Part shown: positions 25,518-33,773 of the stretch, in pieces
Layout of the letters: each line of letters opens with the position of its first letter
Numbering within the stretch: the stretch's first letter is position 1
Assembly: GCA_017467625.1 (NCBI GenBank)
Contig: JAFUSN010000003.1
Coordinates: forward strand, 62,001-126,000
Source of the DNA: RGIG1681 sp017467625
Lineage (GTDB): Bacteria; Bacillota; Clostridia; Christensenellales; UBA1242
Direction of reading: 5' to 3'
Length of the DNA stretch: 64,000 nt
Notes under the pieces: generated by a model
Seen by the model: the letters and a program-made list of their open reading frames with translations, nothing else
Told to the model about the DNA's origin: nothing
Databases searched by the model: none
Made by a program: the position numbers and the translations under genes

Positions 25518-25940
25518 GTGAAAATAATTGCACTAGATATTGGAACGGTTAGAATTGGCGTTGCCACTTCTGATATAATGGAAATCATTGCAAGTAGCTA
25601 TGAGGTCTATAAAAGGAAGTATGAAAAGGCTGATGTAGAACATGTTGCTGACCTTGTCAAAACTCTAAACGCTGGAATGGTTGTGATTGGTCTTCCACTT
25701 AAAATGGATGGAAGCGAAGGTCAAAGCGTTGAAATGGCAAAATCGTTTGGAGATAAACTTGCGGAGCTTGTTTCTGTTCCAATTGTTTATCAAGATGAGC
25801 GTCTTTCAACGGTAACTGCGCAAAAAATTTTAATTGAGGCCGGTGTGCGCCGTGAAAAGCGAAAGGATAAAGTTGATGGCATTGCCGCAACAATAATTCT
25901 GCAAACATACCTGGATAAAAAGAGTAATCTAGGCGTATAG
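25518..25940 (+). CDS. ruvX: Holliday junction resolvase-like protein RuvX (YqgF)
   Basis: RNase H-fold nuclease implicated in 16S rRNA 5'-end processing, 140 residues. The start is GTG 25518, with GAGG 8 nt upstream, giving VKIIALDIGTVRIGVATSD with the first catalytic Asp; an upstream in-frame ATG is ignored. VVIGLPLKMDGSEG, YQDERLSTVTAQ and DKVDGIAATIILQ carry the other acids. It forms an operon with the DUF1292 gene, as in Bacillus yrrK-yrzB. Confidence 0.93.
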   Translation: MKIIALDIGTVRIGVATSDIMEIIASSYEVYKRKYEKADVEHVADLVKTLNAGMVVIGLPLKMDGSEGQSVEMAKSFGDKLAELVSVPIVYQDERLSTVTAQKILIEAGVRREKRKDKVDGIAATIILQTYLDKKSNLGV

Positions 25941-25963
25941 TAAAAGTAAAAAGGAGAAAAATT

Positions 25964-26308
25964 ATGGCAGATGAAGAAAATGTAGTAGATCAAGAACTTC
26001 CTGAATCAATGGAGCACATGGAAGAGGATGATGATGATGTTGTAACCCTTCTTTCAGCTGATGGTGAAGAAATTGATTTTGTTGAAATCGCAGGAATTGC
26101 TTACAAAGGTTCATTCTATGCAATTTTGCAACCAGTTGAACTTTTGGATGGAATGGATGACGACGAAGCACTCGTGTTCAAAGTAACAAGAGGCAAAGAT
26201 GGCGAAGATAAGTTTGAAATTGAACTTGATGATTCTGTTATTGATGCAGTTTTTGCTGAATATAACAGACTTCTTGATGAAGCAGAAGGTGCAGGTTCAA
26301 ACGAATAG
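25964..26308 (+). CDS. DUF1292 (YrzB-like) acidic protein
   Basis: 114 residues, strongly acidic N-terminus with EEDDDD, then the DUF1292 core: VVTLLSADGEEIDFVEIAGI, YAILQPVEL and DEALVFKVTRGKDGED. The family is conserved next to ruvX in Bacillota and has no assigned function. The AAGGAG SD is good and a terminator follows. Confidence 0.88.
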   Translation: MADEENVVDQELPESMEHMEEDDDDVVTLLSADGEEIDFVEIAGIAYKGSFYAILQPVELLDGMDDDEALVFKVTRGKDGEDKFEIELDDSVIDAVFAEYNRLLDEAEGAGSNE

Positions 26309-26335
26309 TTTGTCGTAGTTTTGTTTAATAAAACC

Positions 26336-26363
26336 AAAGGGCTGATTTATCAGTCCTTTCTTT
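26336..26363 (+). terminator. Intrinsic terminator of ruvX-DUF1292
   Basis: AAAGGGCTGA/TCAGTCCTTT stem with one G-T pair, TTTA-type loop, then TTTC and T-rich sequence. Confidence 0.8.
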
Positions 26364-26424
26364 TCCCTGTTTTTAAGTTATTAAAACATAACAATAAAAA
26401 TAAATTTAAATTAAAATAATTATG

Positions 26425-26444
26425 GCACGGGTTCGTGCTTTTTT
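26425..26444 (+). terminator. Orphan intrinsic terminator
   Basis: GCACG-GGTT-CGTGC followed by six T. No gene ends before it except through the terminator 62 nt upstream. May end a short RNA or be a second barrier before rpsB. Confidence 0.75.
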
Positions 26445-26539
26445 ATTTTTTGTGAGTTATAATGAGCGTGAGCGAAAGGGGCGTGGGTTAATTGTTAAGA
26501 AGGGAGTAAAATTTTTGTGGTTAAAAAGACAAAAAACCC

Positions 26540-26568
26540 TTGCAAAATTTTTATTGATGTGTTATCAT
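26540..26568 (+). promoter_or_regulatory. Promoter of rpsB-tsf
   Basis: TTGCAA (26540-26545), 17 bp, TATCAT (26563-26568) with TGTGT before it. A second TATAAT at 26458-26463 without a clear -35 may be a distal promoter. Confidence 0.75.
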
Positions 26569-26574
26569 CTTGCT

Positions 26575-26686
26575 ATCACACATCTGTGGTGATGTTTTTG
26601 GTGTTGCATAAAATTAAAATTTTAGTGATTTTATGTTCCAAACGCAGGTGATCCGCAGAGAGGGATAAACAAAAGGAGAAAAAATA
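26575..26686 (+). promoter_or_regulatory. 5' leader of rpsB with hairpins
   Basis: A short CACA/TGTG hairpin is followed by CATAAAAT/ATTTTATG (8 bp, 13-nt loop), then GCAGGTGATCCGC and the AAGGAG SD. Autoregulation of S2 through its leader is plausible, as known in other bacteria; no motif search was possible. Confidence 0.4.
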
Positions 26687-27496
26687 ATGGCAGTTGTATC
26701 AATGAAACAACTACTCGAGGCTGGTGTTCATTTTGGCCATCCAACAAGAAAATGGAATCCAAAAATGAAAAAATACATTTTTACCGCAAGAAATGATATT
26801 TACATCTTAGACCTTGAGAAAACTGTTGAGCTTATTGACGAAGCTTACGCATTTGTAAAATCAACAGTTGAAGCAGGCGGAACAATTTTGTTCGTTGGAA
26901 CAAAGAAACAAGCAAAAGAAGCAGTTATTGAAGAGGCTCAAAGAGCAGGAATGTTCTACATGGGCAACCGTTGGCTTGGCGGAACACTCACAAACTTCAA
27001 AACAATTAGAAGCAGAGTTGACAGACTTACAAAATTAAATCAAATGGAAGCAACAGGTGAATTTGAACTTCTTCCAAAGAAAGAAGTTTTAGGTCTTAAA
27101 GCTGAAAGACAAAAACTTGAAGACAACCTTGGTGGAATTAAAGAAATGAGAAATCTTCCAAGTGCACTTTTTGTTGTTGACCCAGGAAAAGAATATATTG
27201 CTGTTCGTGAAGCAAGAAGTCTTGGAATTCCAATCGTAGCACTTGTTGACACAAACTGTGATCCAGATGTTGTTGATTATGTAATTCCAGGAAATGATGA
27301 TGCAATCCGTGCAGTTAAACTCATTGCTGGTGCAATGGCTGATGCCTGCATTGAAGCAAGAGAAGGCGAAGAAGGTTTAGCACGCATAAAAGCAGCAGAA
27401 GCAGAAGCTGAAGCAGCTGCAAATCCAGCACCTGAAGCTGAAGAAGCTCCAGTTGAAGAAGTTCCAGCAGAAGCTGAAACTGAAGTTAAAGAATAA
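26687..27496 (+). CDS. rpsB: 30S ribosomal protein S2
   Basis: 269 residues. The N-terminus MAVVSMKQLLEAGVHFGHPTRKWNPKM and YFVG-like block FVGTKKQAKEAVIEEAQRAG, GNRWLGGTLTNFKT and IVALVDTNCDPD are diagnostic. After about residue 230 an Ala/Glu-rich acidic tail of about 40 residues is added, absent from minimal S2. It heads an operon with tsf; pyrH, which normally follows tsf, is missing. Confidence 0.98.
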   Translation: MAVVSMKQLLEAGVHFGHPTRKWNPKMKKYIFTARNDIYILDLEKTVELIDEAYAFVKSTVEAGGTILFVGTKKQAKEAVIEEAQRAGMFYMGNRWLGGTLTNFKTIRSRVDRLTKLNQMEATGEFELLPKKEVLGLKAERQKLEDNLGGIKEMRNLPSALFVVDPGKEYIAVREARSLGIPIVALVDTNCDPDVVDYVIPGNDDAIRAVKLIAGAMADACIEAREGEEGLARIKAAEAEAEAAANPAPEAEEAPVEEVPAEAETEVKE

Positions 27497-27515
27497 AATT
27501 CAAGGAGAAAAATTT

Positions 27516-28166
27516 ATGGCAATAACAGCAAAAGATATCACTACACTTAGAGAACAAACAGGTGCAGGAATGCTTGACTGCAAAAACGCTTTAACCGAAT
27601 GCGGTGGAGATATGAATAAAGCAGCAGATTGGCTTAGAGAAAAAGGAATTGCAAAAGCAGCTAAAAAGCAATCAAGAATTGCAGCAGAAGGCGCAGTTTT
27701 CCTTTACAATCACATGAACGGAAAAATTGGTGTTATGCTTGAACTTAATTGCGAAACAGATTTCGTTGCAAGAAGTGATGATTTCCAAAATCTTGGACAT
27801 GATATTTGCTTGCACATTGCAGCAAATGCTCCAAAATATGTTGCAAAAGAGGATGTTGAATCAGCTGATCTTGAGAAAGAAAGAGCAATTCTTCGTGCTC
27901 AGGTTATTAATGAAGGCAAGCCTGAAGCAATGGCTGATAAAATTGTTGATGGAAAAATCAATAAATATTACAAAGATGTTTGTCTTTTGGAACAAGAATT
28001 CGTTAAAAATCCAGACATCACAGTTGCTCAACTTGTTAATGAAGCAGTTATTAAAATTGGAGAAAAAATTTCTGTAAGAAGATTCGCCAGATATGTGATG
28101 GGTGAAGGCTTAGAAAAGAGAAATGACAATTTAGCTGAAGAAGTTGACAAACAAATCAATGGTTAA
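27516..28166 (+). CDS. tsf: Elongation factor Ts
   Basis: Nucleotide exchange factor for EF-Tu, 216 residues. ATG 27516 has an AAGGAG SD; the in-frame upstream ATG lies inside rpsB. The UBA-like N-terminal domain has DITTLREQTGAGMLDCKNAL. The core contains the characteristic ELNCETDFVARSDDF. The dimerisation region is short, as in Gram-positives. It is followed by a UUCG-capped terminator. Confidence 0.97.
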   Translation: MAITAKDITTLREQTGAGMLDCKNALTECGGDMNKAADWLREKGIAKAAKKQSRIAAEGAVFLYNHMNGKIGVMLELNCETDFVARSDDFQNLGHDICLHIAANAPKYVAKEDVESADLEKERAILRAQVINEGKPEAMADKIVDGKINKYYKDVCLLEQEFVKNPDITVAQLVNEAVIKIGEKISVRRFARYVMGEGLEKRNDNLAEEVDKQING

Positions 28167-28170
28167 TAAA

Positions 28171-28198
28171 AAACACAGGTTCGCCTGTGTTTTTTTAT
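28171..28198 (+). terminator. Intrinsic terminator after tsf
   Basis: AAACACAGG-TTCG-CCTGTGTTT with a stable TTCG tetraloop and T-run. Confidence 0.94.
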
Positions 28199-28219
28199 CT
28201 ATTTAATAGTTTAAAATGA

Positions 28220-28248
28220 TTGAAATTAGCATAAAAATTTAGTATTAT
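28220..28248 (+). promoter_or_regulatory. Promoter of frr
   Basis: TTGAAA, 17 bp, TATTAT (28243-28248). Confidence 0.75.
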
Positions 28249-28274
28249 AGATGATGTAAGGAGAAATTACTTTT

Positions 28275-28850
28275 ATGAATATAGAAAATGAAAATGTTCA
28301 AATGATTTTTATGGAATTTGATGAAGAAATTGATAAGGCAATTAATCACTATGAAGGTGAACTTTCATCAGTTCGTGCTGGGAGAGCAAATCCTCACATG
28401 CTTGATAAAATTTTGGTTGATTATTGGGGAACACCAACTCCAATTGCACATATGGCAAATATATCTGTTCCAGAAGCAAGGCAAATTATGATTGCTCCAT
28501 GGGATATTAGTAATGTCAAAAACATTTCGAAAGCAATTTTAGCATCAGATCTCGGAATAACACCAACCGATGATGGAAGAGTAATTAGATTAAACTTTCC
28601 AATGCTCACAGAGGAGAGAAGAAGAGATCTTGTTAAGCAAACAAGAAAACTTGTTGAAGATACTAAGGTTGTTTGCAGAAATGCAAGACGTGATGCAATT
28701 GAAGAACTTAAAAAGCTTAAAAAAGACAGCTTAATCACTGAAGATGAAGAAGCTGGTTATGAAAAAGAAGTTCAAAAGAAACTTGATGAAGCATCTGCAA
28801 AAATTGATAAACTTATGGATGAAAAAGAAAAAGAAATTATGCAGGTTTAA
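28275..28850 (+). CDS. frr: Ribosome recycling factor
   Basis: Splits post-termination ribosomes with EF-G, 191 residues. Landmarks are LSSVRAGRANPHMLDKILVDYWGTP, ISVPEARQIMIAPWD, AILASDLGITPTDDGRVIRL and LTEERRRDLVKQ. The start could also be ATG 28302; 28275 keeps the AAGGAG SD at about 11 nt. A separate promoter drives frr because pyrH is not between tsf and frr here. Confidence 0.96.
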   Translation: MNIENENVQMIFMEFDEEIDKAINHYEGELSSVRAGRANPHMLDKILVDYWGTPTPIAHMANISVPEARQIMIAPWDISNVKNISKAILASDLGITPTDDGRVIRLNFPMLTEERRRDLVKQTRKLVEDTKVVCRNARRDAIEELKKLKKDSLITEDEEAGYEKEVQKKLDEASAKIDKLMDEKEKEIMQV

Positions 28851-28851
28851 A

Positions 28852-29052
28852 ATGAATTTTGAATCTTTAATTGGTCTTGAAGTTCAAAAGGCTAAACAAA
28901 TTTTAAGTGAAAATGGATATAATGAAGTATCCATAACAATAAATTCTAAAGAGATTGCTGGTGCAAATTCAACAATTGTTTGCGCTGTGCGTGAAAAAAA
29001 CAATCAAATTGAACTTGTTTGTGGAAAATTTATTACTGAATTAGGAATTTAA
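28852..29052 (+). CDS. Small hypothetical protein between frr and uppS
   Basis: 66 residues from ATG 28852, 1 nt after the frr stop. The sequence begins MNFESLIGLEVQKAKQILSENG and continues with short strands ending in IELVCGKFITELGI. The Gly-x-x-x-x-x-Ala-x-x-x-Leu pattern followed by beta strands recalls small I78/potato-inhibitor-like proteins, but the resemblance is weak. Too short for firm assignment; the tight spacing to frr and uppS argues it is real. Confidence 0.65.
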   Translation: MNFESLIGLEVQKAKQILSENGYNEVSITINSKEIAGANSTIVCAVREKNNQIELVCGKFITELGI

Positions 29053-29054
29053 TA

Positions 29055-29774
29055 ATGTTATTTAGAAAAAAAAGAAAACCAGATTTTAATAAAGAAAAAA
29101 TGCCTAGGCACATTGCATTCATTTGTGATGGAAACAGGCGTTGGGCGAGGAGCAGAGCGCTTCCAACACTTCTTGGTCATAAAGAAGGCGTTGAAGCAAT
29201 AAAACGAATAATTAGGCGTGGTGCTGAAATTGATTTAGAAAATTTAACGTTTTTCTGCTTTTCAACTGAAAATTTTGATAGAAGTAAAGAGGAAATTGAT
29301 TATCTTTTCAATCTTTTTCGTGAGCTCAAAAAACTTGTTGATGACTTAATTAAAAGAGATTATAGGTTTCATCATACAGGTGATAGATCACTCCTTCCAC
29401 AAGATATGCTTGACATTATTGATGAATGCGAGGCAAAAACTGCTAATTGCAAGAGAGGAACGGTTAACATTGCAATGGCTTATGGTGGAAGAAATGATAT
29501 TGTTAATGCAACTAAACGCATCATTAAAGAAAAGGTTAAACCAGAAGAAATCAATGAAGAAACCTTTAAAAATTATTTAACAACAGGTGCTATGCCTGAC
29601 ATAGATTTACTTGTGAGAACCAGTGGTGAGCAGAGAATCAGTGGATTTATGCTTTATAATATGCCATATGCCGAACTATATTTTGTAAAAAAGCATTGGC
29701 CATCATTTCAGGCGAGTGATCTTGATGATTGCATTGCTGAATTTCAAAGCCGTCATCGTAGATTTGGAAAATAG
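29055..29774 (+). CDS. uppS: Undecaprenyl/cis-prenyl diphosphate synthase
   Basis: Extends FPP with IPP to make the C55 carrier lipid, 239 residues. The catalytic Asp is in FICDGNRRWARSRALPTLLGHKEG. The motif is usually DGNGRWA; Arg replaces the second Gly. TFFCFSTENF, MAYGGRNDIV and RTSGEQRISGFMLYN follow the family. The chain-length outcome cannot be read from the sequence. It precedes cdsA as in most Bacillota. Confidence 0.94.
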   Translation: MLFRKKRKPDFNKEKMPRHIAFICDGNRRWARSRALPTLLGHKEGVEAIKRIIRRGAEIDLENLTFFCFSTENFDRSKEEIDYLFNLFRELKKLVDDLIKRDYRFHHTGDRSLLPQDMLDIIDECEAKTANCKRGTVNIAMAYGGRNDIVNATKRIIKEKVKPEEINEETFKNYLTTGAMPDIDLLVRTSGEQRISGFMLYNMPYAELYFVKKHWPSFQASDLDDCIAEFQSRHRRFGK

Positions 29775-29781
29775 GAGAAAC

Positions 29782-30681
29782 ATGATTAAAAGGACAATTA
29801 CAGGTGCAGTTATATTTTTACTTACAGTGGGTTTTGTTTTGTTAAAAACAGTGCACCCATTGTTTTTTGATGCATACGCACTCATAATTACATATGGTGC
29901 ACTTTATGAAGTTATTAAAACTTATAAAATTGCTGGTAAAAGGGTTTATATTATGCCTCTTGCTCTTATTCCAGCGCTTGTTTGTTTGATTTTTAATTTT
30001 GAATTTAATTCACTTGTTAAAATTGGATTACTTGTGTTGATAGTTGTTTTAACTTTAATGTTTGCTTTAACTTTTGATATTACTGGCTATGCAGAAAGCA
30101 GAAACCAAAATTCAAATATTGATACTGAAAGCATTAATTCAACTCTTTTTGATGGAACAAAGTTCACAATGCAAACACTTGCTTATCCGCTTGTTCCGCT
30201 TTCATTTTTCATTGTTTTAAATCACATTGGCAACATTGTTTCACTTGCATTAATTGTTTTGGCATTTTCAATTTCAATGTTAACTGACACAATGGCATAT
30301 TTTGTTGGAAGCACACTTGGAAAGAGAAAATTCATTCCTGAGGTTTCTCCAAATAAATCAATTGCTGGAGTTGTTGGTGGCTTTATTGGTGGACTTTTAG
30401 GTGCATGTTTAACATTTATTGTGTTTTACTTCTTTAACATCAATGGATTTAAAGATTCATTTGAACTTTGGAAACTTATAACAATGTTTGCACTGTCTGG
30501 AATTTTTGGTTCATACTTAAATCAAATTGGCGATTTGGTTGCTTCGGCTTTCAAGCGCAAAGTTGGAATTAAGGATTATTCAAACATTTTCCCTGGACAT
30601 GGTGGTTTTATGGATAGAGTTGATGGGCTTATGTTTGTTCTTCCATTCATATTTGCATTAGCAGCAATTTTGTTAGTATAA
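29782..30681 (+). CDS. cdsA: Phosphatidate cytidylyltransferase CdsA
   Basis: Integral membrane enzyme making CDP-diacylglycerol, 299 residues with about eight hydrophobic segments. ATG 29782 follows a TAGGAGAAA SD. The catalytic signature spans TDTMAYFVGSTLGKRKF, SPNKSIAGVVGGFIGG, and GDLVASAFKRKVGIKDYSN followed by FPGHGGFMDRVDG. dxr, normally between cdsA and rseP, is missing; only 36 nt separate the two genes. Confidence 0.95.
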   Translation: MIKRTITGAVIFLLTVGFVLLKTVHPLFFDAYALIITYGALYEVIKTYKIAGKRVYIMPLALIPALVCLIFNFEFNSLVKIGLLVLIVVLTLMFALTFDITGYAESRNQNSNIDTESINSTLFDGTKFTMQTLAYPLVPLSFFIVLNHIGNIVSLALIVLAFSISMLTDTMAYFVGSTLGKRKFIPEVSPNKSIAGVVGGFIGGLLGACLTFIVFYFFNINGFKDSFELWKLITMFALSGIFGSYLNQIGDLVASAFKRKVGIKDYSNIFPGHGGFMDRVDGLMFVLPFIFALAAILLV

Positions 30682-30717
30682 TAATTTAATTTTGACATAA
30701 AATTTATAGAGGTTGAA

Positions 30718-32010
30718 ATGATAACTGTTTTATATATATTACTTGCTTTGGTTGTTTTGCTTGTGCTGATTACTGTCCATGAATTTGGACATTACTGCGC
30801 AGGTAAAATTTTAGGTTTCAAAATTAATGAGTTTTCCATTGGGTTTGGACCGGCAATTTATAAAAAAATTAAGAAAAATGGTGAAATTTTTGCAGTAAGG
30901 ATGCTTCCACTTGGTGGATACTGTGCATTTGAAGGTGAAGACCAAGATGGGAAAAACAATCCTGATGCGTTTAATTCAAAACCTGGATGGAAAAGAATTA
31001 TTGTTTTGCTAGCTGGAGTAACATTTAACTTTTTATTTGGTGTTTTGGCTGCTGTGATTTATCTTTGGAGCGCTGGATATTCAACTGCAAAGGTAACAAC
31101 ATCGCTTGCAACAAGTCAATTGAAACAAAATGATGTTGTTATTTCTGTTGGTGGAGAAAGAGTTGAAGCATATAGGTCATTTAGTTCACTTGTTTCAAAA
31201 TATGGAAAAGATCAAAATTTTGTTGTAACAGTTGATAGGAACGGCGAAATTGTAGATATAAATGTATCAAAAACTCATCATGATGGATTTTATTATTTAA
31301 GTGACTACACAGTTTTTGATGGAAAATTGTTCACTGCTTCTGGTGAAAAGGCAACAATATCTGTTGATGAATTTGCGCAAAACATTATGAATCAGTCATC
31401 AAGTATTGAAACAACTGAATCAGCTGGAAAAGGTGCTGCAATTAAAGAGTATCTTTCTTCATTCTATGATTCTGCTGATGCTGAAACCAGAAAGAGTTAT
31501 GGAAGTGATGAGGTTTTAAGCCAACTTCTTTCAAATGGAACAATTGTTTATGCTAAAGAGGGTTACAGCCTTGGAATGGTCTACACAAATCAATCAATGA
31601 GCTATAACTTTTTGGAAAGTTTAGTTAGAGCATTTCCATTCTGCTTCTATCTTTGTGGTTTGATTTTGGGGGCTCTTGGTGGATTGTTCACTGGGGCAAC
31701 AAAAGTTTCAGAACTTGGTGGAACAGTAACCGCAATTTCTCAAGTTGCAGAAATTAGCCAAATGGGGATTAACTATTTCTTGCTGTTGTTGCCACTGCTT
31801 GCAATGAATCTGGCATTATTTAATGTGCTTCCAATCCCATCGCTTGATGGTGCAAGAGTTGTGTTTGTTTTAATTGAAATGATATTTAGAAAACCAGTTC
31901 CAAGACAAATTGAAGGATGGATTCACACTGTTGGGCTTTTTGTTCTTCTTGGGCTTGTAATCTTTTTGGATGTTTATCATTTCTTTATTGCGGCTCACTT
32001 GCTTTTGTGA
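30718..32010 (+). CDS. rseP: RseP/RasP-type site-2 intramembrane protease
   Basis: Zinc metalloprotease cleaving anti-sigma factors and signal-peptide remnants in the membrane, 430 residues. HEFGH is in the first membrane helix (ITVHEFGHYCAGK), followed by GFGPAIYKK. A PDZ domain covers about residues 125-185. The third zinc ligand is in NVLPIPSLDGARVVF. The catalytic residues are complete, unlike the S2P homologue at 54572. An insertion of about 70 residues separates the PDZ from the C-terminal helices. ispG does not follow. Confidence 0.95.
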   Translation: MITVLYILLALVVLLVLITVHEFGHYCAGKILGFKINEFSIGFGPAIYKKIKKNGEIFAVRMLPLGGYCAFEGEDQDGKNNPDAFNSKPGWKRIIVLLAGVTFNFLFGVLAAVIYLWSAGYSTAKVTTSLATSQLKQNDVVISVGGERVEAYRSFSSLVSKYGKDQNFVVTVDRNGEIVDINVSKTHHDGFYYLSDYTVFDGKLFTASGEKATISVDEFAQNIMNQSSSIETTESAGKGAAIKEYLSSFYDSADAETRKSYGSDEVLSQLLSNGTIVYAKEGYSLGMVYTNQSMSYNFLESLVRAFPFCFYLCGLILGALGGLFTGATKVSELGGTVTAISQVAEISQMGINYFLLLLPLLAMNLALFNVLPIPSLDGARVVFVLIEMIFRKPVPRQIEGWIHTVGLFVLLGLVIFLDVYHFFIAAHLLL

Positions 32011-32027
32011 ATAGTTTAGTATATAAT
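31999..32027 (+). promoter_or_regulatory. Promoter of the polC-exo gene, giving a leaderless start
   Basis: TTGCTT (31999-32004), 17 bp, TATAAT (32022-32027). The ATG at 32034 is 6 nt after the -10. The promoter lies inside the end of rseP. Confidence 0.75.
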
Positions 32028-32033
32028 TTTTGT

Positions 32034-33614
32034 ATGGAACAAGAGTTACTTACGCAAAAATTAAACGAACTAACAGAAAATAAATTTGATTTTACGTTAA
32101 AATCTGCGCTACTTAAAAAGAGTGCAGATTTTTGTATGATTGAGATTTTTTATAAAGATGGTGTTATGCTTGATTCTGAAACAAGAAAACAACTTGAAGA
32201 GGAAATCAAAAGAATTCTTCCTCAAGGTATAAAATATGAAGTAAATTTTGTTAAAAACTTTATTAGTGATGAACGAATTGCCCAGGAATTTAAAATTTTT
32301 ATGGAACAAAAATTTCCTTCAATTGTGAGCAGGCTTGATGGAGTTGAGCAAATTGAAAATCAATTTAAAATTAAACTTGTAATTGATGAGCGTTTAATTG
32401 ATAAAGCAATTGAAAAGAACTTTAAAAAAGTTTTTAATGATTACTTTGAAACAAAGTTTGAAGGGTTTAAATTTGATATTGAAATTAGTCAGGAAATTTT
32501 AGTTACTGATGATAATAAAAATATCAAAAAATGGGCTGGAATTGATGCTGAAGATGAACTCAAAATGAGCCAACTTCGCACAATTGAAGTTTTTGAAAAA
32601 ACTGTTTTAGTTGGCGATGAAATTGAACAAAATGCATCCTACATTGTTGACAAACTTTCACCTGAAGAAAATGTTGTTTTATGTGGAAAAATTCGTGGAA
32701 TTCATGATGTTGTTATCAAAACAAAAACCAAAAAAGATTCTGATGAAATTAAAGCTGGCTATCAAAAGAAACTTTTTAAATGGGAACTTGAGGGATTTAC
32801 TGGTTCAATTTCATGTGTTTATTTTTCAACCAAAGAAACCCAGCCAAAGCTTATGACGCTTGAAGATGGGGCTTCTGTTATTCTTTCAGGAAATGTTGAA
32901 GATGATAAATTTAACCATGGTGTCACTTTTTCAGTAAAAAATATTTCACTTTGCAAACTCCCAGAAAATTTTGAAGAAAAAATAATTTATAAAAAAGAAC
33001 GACCATACTATGAATTTGTTGAACCGGAAAAAATTGTGACATACAAGCAAGATGACCTTATGAGTTTTATGCATGAAGAAGAGGTTCCAGAATTTTTAAG
33101 AGGTAAAACTTATGTTTGCTATGACTTTGAAACCACTGGGCTTCACTATGAAAGTGGAGATAAAATCATTGAAATTGGTGCCGTTAAAATTGAAAATGGT
33201 AAAATTACGGAAAGATTTATGAGTTATGTTGATCCAGAACGAAAAATCCCTGCTGAATCAACTGCAATTAGTGGAATAACAAATGAAGATGTTGCTGGGG
33301 CTCCAAAGGACTATCAAGTTTTGCAAGATTTTTATAAATTCACTCGTGGTGCAATTTTAACTGGTTATAATGTTTTAAACTTTGATAATGTATTTTTGTT
33401 TGGGCAGGGCAAAAAATGTAGATGGAATTTCACCGAAAACAAAACTGAAGATGTTTATAGGTATGCTCAAAAGTATGTTCATGGAGTAAAAAATTACAGA
33501 CTTGGAACAATTGCTGAAAAACTTGGAGTTGTTTTAGACAATGCTCACCGTGCAGTTTATGATGCACTTGCAACAGCAGAAGTTTTTATTAAAATTGCCG
33601 AAAACATGAAATAG
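32034..33614 (+). CDS. PolC-derived protein: N-terminal, OB and DEDDh exonuclease domains only
   Basis: 526 residues in the slot that holds polC in Bacillota (rseP-proS-polC-rimP). Residues 1-200 resemble the PolC N-terminal region. About 215-330 is an OB-fold region (VVLCGKIRGIHDVVIKT to GVTFSVKNISL). The C-terminal third is a proofreading exonuclease: ExoI DFETTG near 364, ExoII YNVLNFDNVF near 450, and ExoIII HRAVYDALATAEVF near 505. The acids and His are complete, so nuclease activity is likely. The PHP domain that flanks the exonuclease in PolC, and the whole polymerase, are absent; only 159 nt of non-coding DNA follows. No SD; the -10 is 6 nt upstream. The in-frame extension to 31917 overlaps rseP and is rejected. 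Confidence 0.85.
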   Translation: MEQELLTQKLNELTENKFDFTLKSALLKKSADFCMIEIFYKDGVMLDSETRKQLEEEIKRILPQGIKYEVNFVKNFISDERIAQEFKIFMEQKFPSIVSRLDGVEQIENQFKIKLVIDERLIDKAIEKNFKKVFNDYFETKFEGFKFDIEISQEILVTDDNKNIKKWAGIDAEDELKMSQLRTIEVFEKTVLVGDEIEQNASYIVDKLSPEENVVLCGKIRGIHDVVIKTKTKKDSDEIKAGYQKKLFKWELEGFTGSISCVYFSTKETQPKLMTLEDGASVILSGNVEDDKFNHGVTFSVKNISLCKLPENFEEKIIYKKERPYYEFVEPEKIVTYKQDDLMSFMHEEEVPEFLRGKTYVCYDFETTGLHYESGDKIIEIGAVKIENGKITERFMSYVDPERKIPAESTAISGITNEDVAGAPKDYQVLQDFYKFTRGAILTGYNVLNFDNVFLFGQGKKCRWNFTENKTEDVYRYAQKYVHGVKNYRLGTIAEKLGVVLDNAHRAVYDALATAEVFIKIAENMK

Positions 33615-33668
33615 GCCATCTAAATCACAAAATATTGTAATTTTAGTTAAAAAAACTTAAACGCATAC

Positions 33669-33697
33669 TTGCAATTATAATTGTTTTAGTATATAAT
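33669..33697 (+). promoter_or_regulatory. Promoter of the rimP-nusA-infB operon
   Basis: TTGCAA (33669-33674), 17 bp, TATAAT (33692-33697), 76 nt before rimP. Confidence 0.82.
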
Positions 33698-33720
33698 AAG
33701 TTCATAAGTAGTGCTTGAGT

Positions 33721-33769
33721 TTTGGGAGTGGTGAAAACCACTCCTAAAATTTTGCAAAAAAAAGGAGTT
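33721..33769 (+). promoter_or_regulatory. rimP leader hairpin with possible SD-sequestering alternative
   Basis: A 12-bp stem, TTTTGGGAGTGG with CCACTCCTAAAA, caps a 6-nt loop. Its 3' arm contains ACTCCT (33740-33745), an exact complement of the rimP SD AGGAGT (33763-33768). Pairing within the hairpin frees the SD; alternative pairing hides it. The switch idea is inference; the complementarities are seen. Confidence 0.55.
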
Positions 33770-33773
33770 AAAA

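Larger units (their letters stand above)
26309..26686. other. 378-nt non-coding region upstream of rpsB
   Basis: In order: the DUF1292 terminator (26336-26363), about 60 nt of AT-rich sequence, an orphan terminator (26425-26444), a TATAAT at 26458-26463 followed by a purine/G-rich stretch unlike its surroundings (26464-26490), the rpsB promoter (26540-26568), and a leader with two hairpins. No protein-coding gene is supported. Confidence 0.6.

Noticed and set aside
26517..26651. A 44-codon GTG-started frame with an AAGGGAG before it, encoding a hydrophobic peptide upstream of rpsB
   Set aside because: It runs straight through the rpsB promoter (-35 and -10) and leader hairpins. Spacing to the SD is long and the peptide has no recognisable pattern, so chance is more likely.
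31917..32033. Longer start for the PolC-derived protein
   Set aside because: It lies in another frame of rseP and does not match PolC; the ATG at 32034 gives the expected N-terminus with a promoter next to it.
33615..33773. Possible remains of the PolC PHP/polymerase region after the exonuclease
   Set aside because: The segment is AT-rich non-coding DNA with the rimP promoter and leader hairpin; no frame encodes PolC motifs, so a recent frameshift is not supported.
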